Virus record (IMG/VR): IMGVR_UViG_3300044638_003844 | Span: 1 to 22,183 of that record | Reading direction: 5' to 3' (one strand) | Source of the DNA: a virus | Length of the DNA: 22,183 nucleotides | In this document: positions 13,565 through 19,802 of the stretch, one piece after another | Layout: each line of letters starts with the position of its first letter | How positions within the stretch are numbered: the first letter of the stretch is position 1 | Translations under genes and position numbers: made by a program | The notes under the pieces: model-generated | What the model saw: the letters and a program-made list of their open reading frames with translations, nothing else | Told to the model about the DNA's origin: nothing | Databases searched by the model: none

Positions 13565-14113
13565 ATGAACATCAGCATCAATATAACATACGTTAGCGGC
13601 ACAAAGGTCGAACTGGTCGTCCCGCTTGAGGAGCCAGCGCAACTCATCAGCAAATCAGAGTCACCAGTGACACCTGAGCCTGTGCAACCCGCGCAGGACT
13701 TGGCAGATGCCATGTGCATTGTCACGAACAAAGAACTTGAGTCGTCCGGCAAGCGGTACACTTCCGTTAACGAGCTTATCGACGATCTCTGCAAAGACCC
13801 TGAGTCAGGCAGGACGATGAGCATGTACAACATGACGTACACGACTATCGACGGCAAGGAGTGGCAGGTGCCGCCAGGCTTGATGAAAGATCTCGTCATC
13901 ATTTACGGCGAGAAGACCGTCGAGCAGGAGCTACTCAAGGCCCACGCCTGGCTCGAAGCTGACCCTGCAAGACGCAAGACACCTCGCGGCATGGGGCGCT
14001 TCCTTAACGGCTGGCTATCCCGTGCATCGTCAATGGTGCGCACACCGATAAAGACTCTCCTTAAGCGGGACAACCTCATGGGATCACAGCATGGAACACA
14101 AGAAAGGTGGTAG
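13565..14113 (+). CDS. Replication initiator / helicase-loader-like protein
   Basis: This is a 182-residue protein. The C-terminal part, EKTVEQELLKAHAWLEADPA followed by RRKTPRGMGRFLNGWLSRAS, is a signature I recognise at the end of phage replisome organisers and DnaT-like helicase loaders. The basic GRFLNGWLSRA helix is thought to contact DNA or helicase. The N-terminal 45 residues contain beta-like sequence and a Pro/Glu-rich linker, and the middle (VNELIDDLCKDPESG, YTTIDGKEWQVP) is not recognised. It overlaps the DnaB N-terminal-half gene by 23 bases, which supports a helicase-loading role. No Shine-Dalgarno sequence is seen before the start. Confidence 0.6.
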   Translation: MNISINITYVSGTKVELVVPLEEPAQLISKSESPVTPEPVQPAQDLADAMCIVTNKELESSGKRYTSVNELIDDLCKDPESGRTMSMYNMTYTTIDGKEWQVPPGLMKDLVIIYGEKTVEQELLKAHAWLEADPARRKTPRGMGRFLNGWLSRASSMVRTPIKTLLKRDNLMGSQHGTQERW

Positions 14114-14798
14114 ACGCAGGCCGGTGGAGTTGCCGCCTGACACGGTGGTGCCAACTGCGCTGGAGGCCGAGCGCGGCATAGCGTCGATTGCCCTGAACCA
14201 TCCTGAGGTGTTCTTGCACCACATAAGCGAGAAGAACTTCAAGGTGAGCGACATCTTTGATCCGCTTAGTCACCGGGTATGCGAAATCATCTTGCAGCAG
14301 CAGTCCCGCAATGCGTCGTCCGAGATTCGCGTGATCTTCGAGAAGTGCCGCGAGACGCTGCCGGCGACCGAGTTCCACCAACTCAGCGACCTGTATACGC
14401 TGATGCCAATCGCCGGTGCCATCGGCGACCTCGTAGACATAGTCAAGAATACAGCCAAGCGCCGCACCTTGCAGCATGTCGCCTACGAGACGCTCATGGC
14501 CATTAGCGACGCTACAGTGCAGACGCCTGAGCTACTGAGCGACGTTGTCATGAAAGTGGAGAGCTTGTCTCGTGAGCTTGCTCCGCCAAAGGTGATGGAC
14601 ACTAAGGCGCTCCTGCTCAATGCGCTGACACGCTACGAGAGCGGCGATGACGAGTCCATGCGGATAAAGACTGGTTATTCTGCTATCGACAACATCTGCC
14701 CGATCAGATACGGAGACTTCGTGGTCATCGGCGGCGAAACAAAAAGCGGCAAGACGATGCTTGCACTCAACATCATTGCAAACTTAATAAATGAATAA
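14091..14798 (+). CDS. DnaB-type replicative helicase, N-terminal half with Walker A only
   Basis: This is a 235-residue protein. Residues 15-130 match the DnaB N-terminal domain (PTALEAERGIASIALNHPEV, then FDPLSHRVCEIILQQ). A linker helix follows, then the beginning of the RecA-like motor: TGYSAIDNICPIRYGDF (194-210) and Walker A GGETKSGKT (214-222). The ORF stops 13 residues later, at LNIIANLINE. Walker B, the catalytic Glu, H3 and H4 are missing, but they are found in a separate ORF at 16125-16709. DnaB proteins normally have about 450 residues in one chain. The stop lies in AATGAATAAA, which also starts the next gene. Alone it cannot hydrolyse ATP, so function would need the second half. 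Confidence 0.85.
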   Translation: MEHKKGGRRRPVELPPDTVVPTALEAERGIASIALNHPEVFLHHISEKNFKVSDIFDPLSHRVCEIILQQQSRNASSEIRVIFEKCRETLPATEFHQLSDLYTLMPIAGAIGDLVDIVKNTAKRRTLQHVAYETLMAISDATVQTPELLSDVVMKVESLSRELAPPKVMDTKALLLNALTRYESGDDESMRIKTGYSAIDNICPIRYGDFVVIGGETKSGKTMLALNIIANLINE

Positions 14799-15105
14799 AC
14801 TCGTAAACCTTACACCTCACGATATCCATATTACTGGGTATGGCGTGATCGAGCCGAGCGGTTACTCGGTCAAAGTACACTCACACCTGAGTAAGGTGGC
14901 AGACGTCGATGGTGTACCCATAATGTGCTGCAAGGACGCTAAGGTTAGCAACCTACCTGACCCCGTGAAAGGCATCCTGTACATCGTCCCTGGCTATGTG
15001 CGTACTGCACTGCCCAACAGGACAGATTTGGCTAGTCCAACAAAACTCATCCGCGACGGAGCCGGCAAGATCGTCGGCTGCGGGGCGCTTGAAATTAACC
15101 CATAA
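14791..15105 (+). CDS. Conserved phage protein of the NLTPHDI family
   Basis: This is a 104-residue protein. Its start, MNKLVNLTPHDIHITGYGVI, followed by an SGYSVKV strand, a GILYIVPGYVRTAL segment, then NRTDLASPTKLIRDGAGKIVGCGAL, matches a family found in many phages and bacteria. That family is recognised by the LTPHxI start, the (Y/V)IVS-like middle, the RTDxxxP element and the final (V/I)GCxxL. I know no function for it. It is the first gene between the two helicase halves and starts inside the stop junction of the first half. It is intact and of normal length. Confidence 0.8.
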   Translation: MNKLVNLTPHDIHITGYGVIEPSGYSVKVHSHLSKVADVDGVPIMCCKDAKVSNLPDPVKGILYIVPGYVRTALPNRTDLASPTKLIRDGAGKIVGCGALEINP

Positions 15106-15109
15106 CAAA

Positions 15110-15889
15110 ATGAAAACAGAACTACTACAAAACCTAGAAATGACAACTTACCGTGGAATGCACGGTCTATCGAAGCACAGCCTCGACGCCTTCGCAGTCT
15201 GCCCGGCGTACTACAAGTGGAAGGAGCGTCAAGAGTGGAAGCCGTCCCGCGAGATGGAACTTGGCACGCTTGTCCACAGCCTCGCTCTTGAGGGGCGCTG
15301 TGAATATGCCATTGCTCCAGCGTGCGATCGCCGCACCAAGGAAGGCAAACTCACTTGGGAGAACTTCTGCCAAGAGAACATTGGCAAGGTTATCCTTAAC
15401 GAAGACGAAGGGGCGCGTGTTGAGGGCGCTTGTGCAGCCGTAGAGCCGTTACTCCAGATGGTGACAGCAGCGAAGATTATCGAGGCGTCCATGTTCTGGG
15501 AACGTGATGGCGTGCAATGCAAGGGCAGGCCTGACATGATTACCGAGATCAAGGGACGTCCGGCTATCGTGGATCTAAAGACGACCAGCGACTTCTCGAA
15601 ATTCGACCACAAGTTCTTTGGCTTTGGTTACGATAAGCAGGCCGCTTGGTACACCTACGGCCTTGAGCAGATCACTGGCCAAGAGGACATCGACTTCTAC
15701 TTCCTAGTTGTCGATATGCAAGCACCTCACTTGAGTCAGTGGGTGAAAGCGTCCACGGAACTCATCGACATTGCTAACCAGCAACTCGACGTGACGTTGT
15801 CGCAGTACAAGCTGTGCCTCGATCAAGACGTGTGGCCCGGTCCACCAACGATGCGCGTCATGTTGCCAAGAAGATGGGAGGAAGCATGA
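15110..15889 (+). CDS. PD-(D/E)XK exonuclease, RecE/DUF3799-like
   Basis: This 259-residue protein shows the motif set of RecE-like and Cas4/RecB-like nucleases: CPAYYKWK (31-38), GTLVH with His56, GRPDM with Asp142, the catalytic core VDLKTT with Asp155 and Lys157, and QAAWY with Gln177 and Tyr181. These enzymes usually digest 5' strands to give single-stranded ends for annealing. I placed the start at 15110, after an ATAACAAA leader, because the longer frame from 14996 overlaps the preceding gene with unrelated sequence. It lies between the two halves of the helicase. A single-strand-annealing partner is not recognised nearby, apart from the OB-fold protein at 12178. Confidence 0.85.
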   Translation: MKTELLQNLEMTTYRGMHGLSKHSLDAFAVCPAYYKWKERQEWKPSREMELGTLVHSLALEGRCEYAIAPACDRRTKEGKLTWENFCQENIGKVILNEDEGARVEGACAAVEPLLQMVTAAKIIEASMFWERDGVQCKGRPDMITEIKGRPAIVDLKTTSDFSKFDHKFFGFGYDKQAAWYTYGLEQITGQEDIDFYFLVVDMQAPHLSQWVKASTELIDIANQQLDVTLSQYKLCLDQDVWPGPPTMRVMLPRRWEEA

Positions 15890-16128
15890 GCGACTGGGTA
15901 CTCATCCGCCGCACTAATGTGCTGCAAAACGTGGAGCTGCCACGGCCAAAGAAGACGCAGGACGTCATCTGTATCGGCCCGAAGGACGCACTAGGCTCGA
16001 AGATGGAAGCGCTTATGCTTCTGCCCGAGAACCAATCGACGGATCTTATCGAGGTGAAGTATCTGCTTGAGCCGTACACGGGCCAGCACAGTCACACGTC
16101 TGCAAGGCCAGGCAATGGAACGCGATGA
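15886..16128 (+). CDS. Small hypothetical protein between the helicase halves
   Basis: This 80-residue protein starts MSDWVLIRRTNVLQNVELPR and ends in a polar, Gly/Ser/His-rich tail. I chose 15886 because GGGAGG lies five bases upstream, one of the few strong Shine-Dalgarno sequences in the window, and the start overlaps the exonuclease stop (ATGA). No family is recognised. The stop overlaps the start of the second helicase half (ATGA), so that half is probably translated by coupling from this gene. Confidence 0.6.
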   Translation: MSDWVLIRRTNVLQNVELPRPKKTQDVICIGPKDALGSKMEALMLLPENQSTDLIEVKYLLEPYTGQHSHTSARPGNGTR

Positions 16129-16709
16129 ACAAAGGAATACTCGTCATCTCGCTTGAGATGCCAGCTAACCAGATCATTGACCGGCTTGTCGCTCGGTTAG
16201 GCAACGTCAGCCTGCGTGTGCTCGCTGAAGGTGCGAAGCATGAGCGTGACATACGAGGCGTCCATAGTGCCATCCAGAAGCTCAATAACAGCCGTTTGGT
16301 GGTGCGGGACGATCTGTACGACATAGCCAACATCTGCGCCACTGCACGGGCTATGGCGAAGTCGCCGGACGGCCTCGGCGTGCTGTTCGTGGATTACATC
16401 CAGCTTGTCAGGTGCGACTTGGGCAAGGATAGCAGCCGTGAGCGTGAAGTCGCCGAGGTCAGCCGGAGCCTGCGACTACTTGGCATCGAATTAGGTTGCC
16501 TTGTGATCAGCATTACGCAACTAAATGAGCAGGGTAAAGCTCGCGAAAGTCGTGCAATCGGGCAAGACGCTACAGCCGTGATGGTTGTGAAGCTCTCTGA
16601 TGACGCAGAGTTCCGCGAGGTTGGCATACCCATCCAACGAAACGGCCCGTGCGGCGTGAGCGCAAACTTACGCTTTACAGGCAAAACCGCTACATTCCAT
16701 AATGAATAA
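16125..16709 (+). CDS. DnaB-type replicative helicase, C-terminal motor half
   Basis: This is a 194-residue protein. It starts MNKGILVISLEMP, which is strand two of the DnaB RecA-fold with the H1a SLEM glutamate. Walker B VLFVDYIQL (86-94), H3 VISITQLN (127-134) and H4 with the arginine-finger region QRNGPCG (171-177) follow, ending LRFTGKTATFHNE. These are the motor parts missing from the 14091-14798 protein, in the right order. Placing the two side by side gives LALNIIANLIN then NKGILVISLEM, which needs no extra residues. The gene starts at a stop/start overlap and its stop lies in AATGAATAAA, the same word that ends the first half. The most likely product is one part of a two-chain helicase. 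Confidence 0.85.
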   Translation: MNKGILVISLEMPANQIIDRLVARLGNVSLRVLAEGAKHERDIRGVHSAIQKLNNSRLVVRDDLYDIANICATARAMAKSPDGLGVLFVDYIQLVRCDLGKDSSREREVAEVSRSLRLLGIELGCLVISITQLNEQGKARESRAIGQDATAVMVVKLSDDAEFREVGIPIQRNGPCGVSANLRFTGKTATFHNE

Positions 16710-16923
16710 AATCAAACACTACCAAGCATATATGAAGATTGAACCTGACAACTCAAACAAAGCCATCCCGTACTTGTGGGGCTTTGCTACTCTCGCCGTC
16801 TTTGACGGACTGGCCATCGCTTACTTCGCTGAAGAGCTATGGGAGGCCATTGTATTGCTCATCCTATTTTGGGCCAGTGCAGCGTTTGCGGTATCGGCAA
16901 TGCAAGAATGGAGGGGCAAATGA
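16702..16923 (+). CDS. Small two-helix membrane protein
   Basis: This 73-residue protein begins MNKIKHYQAYMKIEPDNSNK. Two hydrophobic segments follow, about 24-42 (YLWGFATLAVFDGLAIAYF) and 46-66 (LWEAIVLLILFWASAAFAVSA), then a short charged end. It probably lies in the host inner membrane. It starts inside the stop of the second helicase half and its own stop overlaps the next start. No family is recognised. Superinfection exclusion, lysis control or membrane anchoring of replication are all possible and cannot be told apart here. Confidence 0.6.
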   Translation: MNKIKHYQAYMKIEPDNSNKAIPYLWGFATLAVFDGLAIAYFAEELWEAIVLLILFWASAAFAVSAMQEWRGK

Positions 16924-17189
16924 CTGACGAACAAATTAACGAGCGGATCACAGAAGTAACGGGCTTATGGGATCACCCATACAGTTCTGATACACGGCGA
17001 ATGATGGACTTTTGCAACGACCTCAACGCCATGCATGAGGCGGAGGCTACGCTGACAGAAGATCAGCTTTGGATAATGGCTCGCCAGATTGAAAGAAATT
17101 GGGAAGACCAATGGTATTTCAGGGCAACCGCTCGGCAACGGGCAGAGGCGTTCCTTCGGACATTACACAAATGGGAGGACAGCAAATGA
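16920..17189 (+). CDS. Phage ABA-sandwich-like protein
   Basis: I start this at 16920, where GGAGGGG lies just upstream and the ATGA overlaps the membrane-protein stop. The 89-residue product runs MTDEQINERITEVTGLWDHP, then MMDFCNDLNAMHEAEATLTE and ATARQRAEAFLRTL. The MTxEQINxxIxE start, the DYCNDLNAMHEAE core and the RAEAFLRTL end match the small proteins grouped as the phage ABA sandwich domain. These are common in phage early regions and have no known function. The longer frame beginning at 16839 would overlap the membrane gene and was not used. Confidence 0.75.
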   Translation: MTDEQINERITEVTGLWDHPYSSDTRRMMDFCNDLNAMHEAEATLTEDQLWIMARQIERNWEDQWYFRATARQRAEAFLRTLHKWEDSK

Positions 17190-17338
17190 TCAGCACAGGT
17201 TACCCTGGTGATAGCGACCCGCTGGCAGAGCTGCCCACATGCCCGGACTGTGGGATTTGGCTTACGCAAGATTTGTTTGATGACTGGATCTGCGAAGACT
17301 GCGACGCTAAAGAGAACAAGAATGAAGAACCCACCTAA
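17186..17338 (+). CDS. Small zinc-ribbon protein
   Basis: This 50-residue protein has CPDC at 19-22 and CEDC at 36-39, a two-knuckle zinc ribbon, with an acidic linker and a polar tail. The start overlaps the preceding stop (ATGA), and GGGAGG lies ten bases upstream. Small zinc ribbons in phage early regions often bind RNA polymerase or DNA, but nothing here shows a target. Its pattern of paired CxxC motifs is like that of the zinc-ribbon protein at 1446, although the rest is unrelated. Confidence 0.65.
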   Translation: MISTGYPGDSDPLAELPTCPDCGIWLTQDLFDDWICEDCDAKENKNEEPT

Positions 17339-17408
17339 AATTCAGGTTGCTATTGCTGTGTTGAGCATCATAGCTTTGGCCCTGAGTCTAATCCTCGACA
17401 GAGAATGA
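17322..17408 (+). CDS. 28-residue single-helix membrane microprotein
   Basis: The ORF reads MKNPPKIQVAIAVLSIIALA then LSLILDRE. Basic and proline residues precede one clean hydrophobic helix (about residues 8-24), which is followed by DRE. It overlaps the zinc-ribbon gene by 17 bases and its stop overlaps the next start (ATGA), as for its neighbours. The clean membrane segment and the junction pattern argue for a real gene despite the length. The function is unknown. Confidence 0.5.
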   Translation: MKNPPKIQVAIAVLSIIALALSLILDRE

Positions 17409-17656
17409 GTGCTCAACTAATCGACAACCTCATGGAGAAGATCCATGTGTTAACACAAGAAAATAAACGACTAAAAGATGAGAACAAGACAAAGACAGAG
17501 ACAATCGAACGGCTGGGTAGCGCGCTTGCGCAAGATCGATCCCCGGGAGTGGCGCAACAGAATCATGGAACTGCCAACACGGATGCAGGTGTTTGTGGCG
17601 CAGATTGTGTGGTGGGATTACTTTGCGGACAAGACGGTGCCGGACCGGTGGCCTGA
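17405..17656 (+). CDS. Coiled-coil ORF, C-terminal half probably out of frame
   Basis: Residues 1-43 (MSAQLIDNLMEKIHVLTQEN, then KRLKDENKTKTETIERLGSA) form a convincing coiled coil. After about residue 44 the sequence turns into a Gly/Ala/Cys-rich run with no structure, exactly where the +1 frame becomes protein-like (RLRKIDPREWRNRI and MELPTRMQVFVAQI). Either this is a short coiled-coil gene that overlaps the next one by about 90 bases, or the two are parts of one protein joined by a frameshift near 17530. The start overlaps the microprotein stop, so the first part is likely translated. Confidence 0.5.
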   Translation: MSAQLIDNLMEKIHVLTQENKRLKDENKTKTETIERLGSALAQDRSPGVAQQNHGTANTDAGVCGADCVVGLLCGQDGAGPVA

Positions 17657-17819
17657 CCTAGACATGTGGATCAGAGCACATCCTTTCACTTTCCGCAAGG
17701 AAGTGTGGCCTTCAGACGAGGAGATGGTTGATGCGCTCATTGGCATCGGCTACGAGCCCCGAACTGCGCTTCGTCGCATGGGGATCAACCAAAATAACAA
17801 GTGGCACAAGTACAACTAA
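17565..17819 (+). CDS. Hypothetical phage protein (MELPTRMQVFVAQIVWWDYF)
   Basis: From the ATG at 17565 the product is 84 residues: MELPTRMQVFVAQIVWWDYF, then PDRWPDLDMWIRAHPF and MVDALIGIGYEPRTALRRMG. I recognise the MQVFxAxIxWWDYF and RWPDLDxW pattern from small uncharacterised phage proteins. Relatives often have a charged RxEWRxRI segment just before it. The same segment is present here from 17528 in this frame, so translation may start earlier (ATG 17478) or arrive by frameshift from the coiled-coil ORF. The stop overlaps the next start (TAATG). Confidence 0.6.
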   Translation: MELPTRMQVFVAQIVWWDYFADKTVPDRWPDLDMWIRAHPFTFRKEVWPSDEEMVDALIGIGYEPRTALRRMGINQNNKWHKYN

Positions 17820-18010
17820 TGGACGCAAACGAACTAATCATGTACAGGCACGTTTTGGCCCAGGCTGCGTCCGCTATCGAGCAGCTTAAGCATTGCTTGC
17901 TACGGCACTACGACGCTCACTCGGCGTTTGCCAACGACCGGGCTGCACTGCTAGACGCTGACCTTGTGCTGGCGGAGGCGTACAAGCTGACAACGAAGGA
18001 GGCGAAATGA
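17819..18010 (+). CDS. Small helical hypothetical protein
   Basis: This 63-residue protein starts MDANELIMYRHVLAQAASAI and is helical throughout, with EQLKHCLLRHYDAHSAFAND in the middle. The start at 17819 overlaps the preceding stop, and an alternative ATG at 17801 lies inside that gene. No motif is recognised. Its stop overlaps the kinase-like gene start (ATGA), and its last codons supply the GGAGG used by that gene. Confidence 0.55.
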   Translation: MDANELIMYRHVLAQAASAIEQLKHCLLRHYDAHSAFANDRAALLDADLVLAEAYKLTTKEAK

Positions 18011-18489
18011 TCCTCCGCACAAAGATCATCGGTTTCACTGGGCTATCCGGCTCAGGCAAAAGCTACGCAGCCTCGGTCGTTCGGGAGTGTTATCCTGCCT
18101 ACCGACTGTTCTCGTTTGCGCACGAGATTAAACGACTGGCTGGCTGTTATATGGGCTGGGATGGCGAGAAGGACGAGCGTGGACGCAAGCTCTTGCAAGA
18201 CTTAGGCATGGCAGGCCGAGCATATAACCCGCAGTTGTGGGTGAGCTTCATGCCGCCAGACAGACTGCTCGTCATCGACGACGTGCGCTTCCTCAACGAG
18301 GCTGCGGCTATCCGTGAGCATGGCGGGATTGTTATCCGTGTCAGGCGATTCGGCGTAGACCCGATGGATCATGTTTCGGAGACCGAACAAGAGCAGATTA
18401 ACCCGGACTTCACGCTGATCAACGACGGCAGTGAGACGTTCAAGCACATCCTGCTACACGAGCTAAAGAAATATGGCAGCAATGAATAA
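18007..18489 (+). CDS. P-loop deoxynucleoside monophosphate kinase-like protein
   Basis: This 160-residue protein opens with strand IIGFTG and the Walker A loop GLSGSGKS at residues 12-19. Later it has LLVIDDVRFLNEAAAIREHG, where IDDVRF is a Walker B-like strand with the family's VRF(x)NE feature, and a conserved-looking DHVSETE. This order is that of phage dNMP kinases and related P-loop kinases, which phosphorylate deoxynucleotides for phage DNA synthesis. At 160 residues it is shorter than T4 gp1 (about 240), so the lid or base-binding part is reduced. It has the clearest Shine-Dalgarno in the window (AGGAGG). Its last codons overlap the next start in an AATGAATAAA word. Confidence 0.75.
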   Translation: MILRTKIIGFTGLSGSGKSYAASVVRECYPAYRLFSFAHEIKRLAGCYMGWDGEKDERGRKLLQDLGMAGRAYNPQLWVSFMPPDRLLVIDDVRFLNEAAAIREHGGIVIRVRRFGVDPMDHVSETEQEQINPDFTLINDGSETFKHILLHELKKYGSNE

Positions 18490-18775
18490 ACGTCAGCTAT
18501 GGATACGCCGGGTTGAAGCTCGGTGCGGGATTGCGCCCCTTGACTTCAAGATGGCGCGGTACATTGAGTTGCTCAACATCAGTAACATGCAGGACTTACG
18601 CTGGTCGTTCACGACACCCAAGAGCGTGTACGGCATTGGTGCTGGCACGATAAACAAGCTGAAGGTGTTGGCTGGCGTGCCGGTGCCGCCGGTAAAGACA
18701 TCATGGAAACGGGAGGCGCTGCGGTTGTATGCGCTTCTCGACGCAGCAGGAGTAGAGTATATTAAACAACGATGA
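18482..18775 (+). CDS. Hypothetical protein with HhH-like segment
   Basis: I start this at the ATG in AATGAATAAA (18481-18490), by analogy with two other junctions, although an in-frame ATG at 18473 is possible. The 97-residue product starts MNKRQLWIRRVEARCGIAPL. It contains VYGIGAGTINKLKVLAGV, which resembles a helix-hairpin-helix DNA-binding turn (GxGxxTxxKL). The C-terminal region is helical (SWKREALRLYALLDAAGVEY). No family is recognised, and the HhH reading is tentative. Its stop overlaps the next start. Confidence 0.5.
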   Translation: MNKRQLWIRRVEARCGIAPLDFKMARYIELLNISNMQDLRWSFTTPKSVYGIGAGTINKLKVLAGVPVPPVKTSWKREALRLYALLDAAGVEYIKQR

Positions 18776-18975
18776 CACCAGACGAAGAGATTTATTGGAT
18801 TGAAGCTGGCTTGGCCTGCGATGGCGTTGAGCTAGATGAATGGGAAAAGGACGCAATCATCCGCTATGGGCGAATGCTGACCAATCGGTTTATGGAGGAC
18901 ATCCATGACTTGCGTCTTGAGAACAGCGCACAGGCAGCAATGATTGAGCAGCTTAAGAATGAAATACAAAAATGA
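18772..18975 (+). CDS. Small helical hypothetical protein (MTPDEE)
   Basis: This 67-residue protein begins MTPDEEIYWIEAGLACDGVE. It is helical and acidic, ending in a likely coiled coil (IHDLRLENSAQAAMIEQLKN). The start overlaps the preceding stop (ATGA). Its first 11 bases (ATGACACCAGA) are identical to those of the next gene, 200 bases downstream, and both starts lie in ATGA overlaps. The HDLR segment also appears in the product at 19803. No function can be assigned. Confidence 0.5.
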   Translation: MTPDEEIYWIEAGLACDGVELDEWEKDAIIRYGRMLTNRFMEDIHDLRLENSAQAAMIEQLKNEIQK

Positions 18976-19217
18976 CACCAGAGAACGCTATCGCCGCCGA
19001 GATGCTCTTGCTTCAGGCCGAGGAGGAGATTTCAAGATTGAAATCCGAAATTCAAATTTTGAAAAAGGAACGTGAAATTGAAGCTGACATCCAGCTTAAG
19101 ATTGCGCTTAAGGCTGACCACTACTACATGCAGCTCCAAGCCATCAAGGAGAGCGCATTCGGCGAGATCCACGGTATTACGGCGGAAGACTTGTCCTTTA
19201 TGAGCGAACGAGAATGA
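18972..19217 (+). CDS. Small coiled-coil protein (MTPENA)
   Basis: This 81-residue protein starts MTPENAIAAEMLLLQAEEEI and continues with a strong coiled coil (SRLKSEIQILKKEREIEADI), then a short non-coil C-terminus. The coiled-coil DNA at 19029-19066 is A/T-rich and contains AAATCCGAAATT, a 12-base word found again in the repeat array at 19881. The start overlaps the previous stop and the stop overlaps the next start, both by ATGA. No family is recognised. Confidence 0.5.
   Translation: MTPENAIAAEMLLLQAEEEISRLKSEIQILKKEREIEADIQLKIALKADHYYMQLQAIKESAFGEIHGITAEDLSFMSERE
19029..19066. repeat. AT-rich repeat, short copy within a coiled-coil gene
   Basis: This 38-base A/T-rich patch inside the gene at 18972 contains TTTCAAGATTGAAATCC and the 12-base word AAATCCGAAATT (19041-19052). 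The same word is at 19881-19892 in the longer array. It is the weakest of the three copies and could reflect shared coiled-coil codons (KSEI) rather than common origin. Confidence 0.4.
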
Positions 19218-19798
19218 GTGACAACCCCAAGCGCAAGAAGCGCAACGCAGTCTATCGGTCACCAGAGTCCCGTGCTAGGCAACTAGCCGGGCTTTCTGGC
19301 GTGAAGATAGAGAAGCATGTGCCAGGCGTAGTCATGGAAAAGGTCAACGGACAAGGGGCGCTTGCGGGTATACCGCCGGAGATACAAAAGAAGGTGCTCG
19401 ATCTGTTCATCACCGGGCAGCATAGCCGTGCGATAGCCATGCAGCTCGGGATCAGCGAGCGGAGTGTGGATGAGATCAAGGTGAGTGCGCTCGACATGGA
19501 CTCGCAGTTCCGCAATGCGTACTTCAACACGAACCTGAAGGCCAAGCTACAATCGGTGATCGACGGCGCCGCCCAGCGAGTCATGGAGCTTATGCCGGAG
19601 ATGAGCGCCAAGGATGCTGTGCTAGCCCTGGGGATCACATTGGACAAGTATGCTAACCTAGAGAAGAACCGTGTCCCGGATCAGTTGCACCAGCATGTGC
19701 ATCTGCACACGAACAACGACATCTCTGCCGCTTTCATGGCGGCCCTTAAGCCGCCGAAAGCACAAGACGATCATGTTGGAACGATTGAAAACGAGTGA
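19214..19798 (+). CDS. Helix-turn-helix protein, possible small terminase subunit
   Basis: This is a 194-residue protein. A basic N-terminus (MSDNPKRKKRNAVYRSPESR) precedes IPPEIQKKVLDLFITGQHSR and then AIAMQLGISERSVDEIK, a clear helix-turn-helix at about residues 53-90. A helical region with QRVMELMPEMSAKDAVLALG and ITLDKYANLEKNRVPDQ follows, ending His/Asn-rich. The layout of helix-turn-helix followed by a helical oligomerisation segment that mentions ALGITLDKY is like that of phage small terminases and terminase-like regulators. No large terminase gene follows in this window, so the call is tentative. A transcription regulator is the main alternative. Confidence 0.55.
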   Translation: MSDNPKRKKRNAVYRSPESRARQLAGLSGVKIEKHVPGVVMEKVNGQGALAGIPPEIQKKVLDLFITGQHSRAIAMQLGISERSVDEIKVSALDMDSQFRNAYFNTNLKAKLQSVIDGAAQRVMELMPEMSAKDAVLALGITLDKYANLEKNRVPDQLHQHVHLHTNNDISAAFMAALKPPKAQDDHVGTIENE

Positions 19799-19802
19799 TG
19801 CG

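Noticed and set aside
14279-14506. Second rightward frame inside the helicase N-terminal half
   Set aside because: It lies in the DnaB N-terminal domain, whose own frame matches the family. The alternative is Arg/His-rich shadow sequence.
14791-16124. Intron or intein explanation for the helicase split
   Set aside because: I see no homing endonuclease, no intein N-terminal Cys/Ser or C-terminal HN motif at the break, and the insert contains three ordinary phage genes with normal coupled starts. Splicing cannot be excluded without RNA data, so it is kept only as a test.
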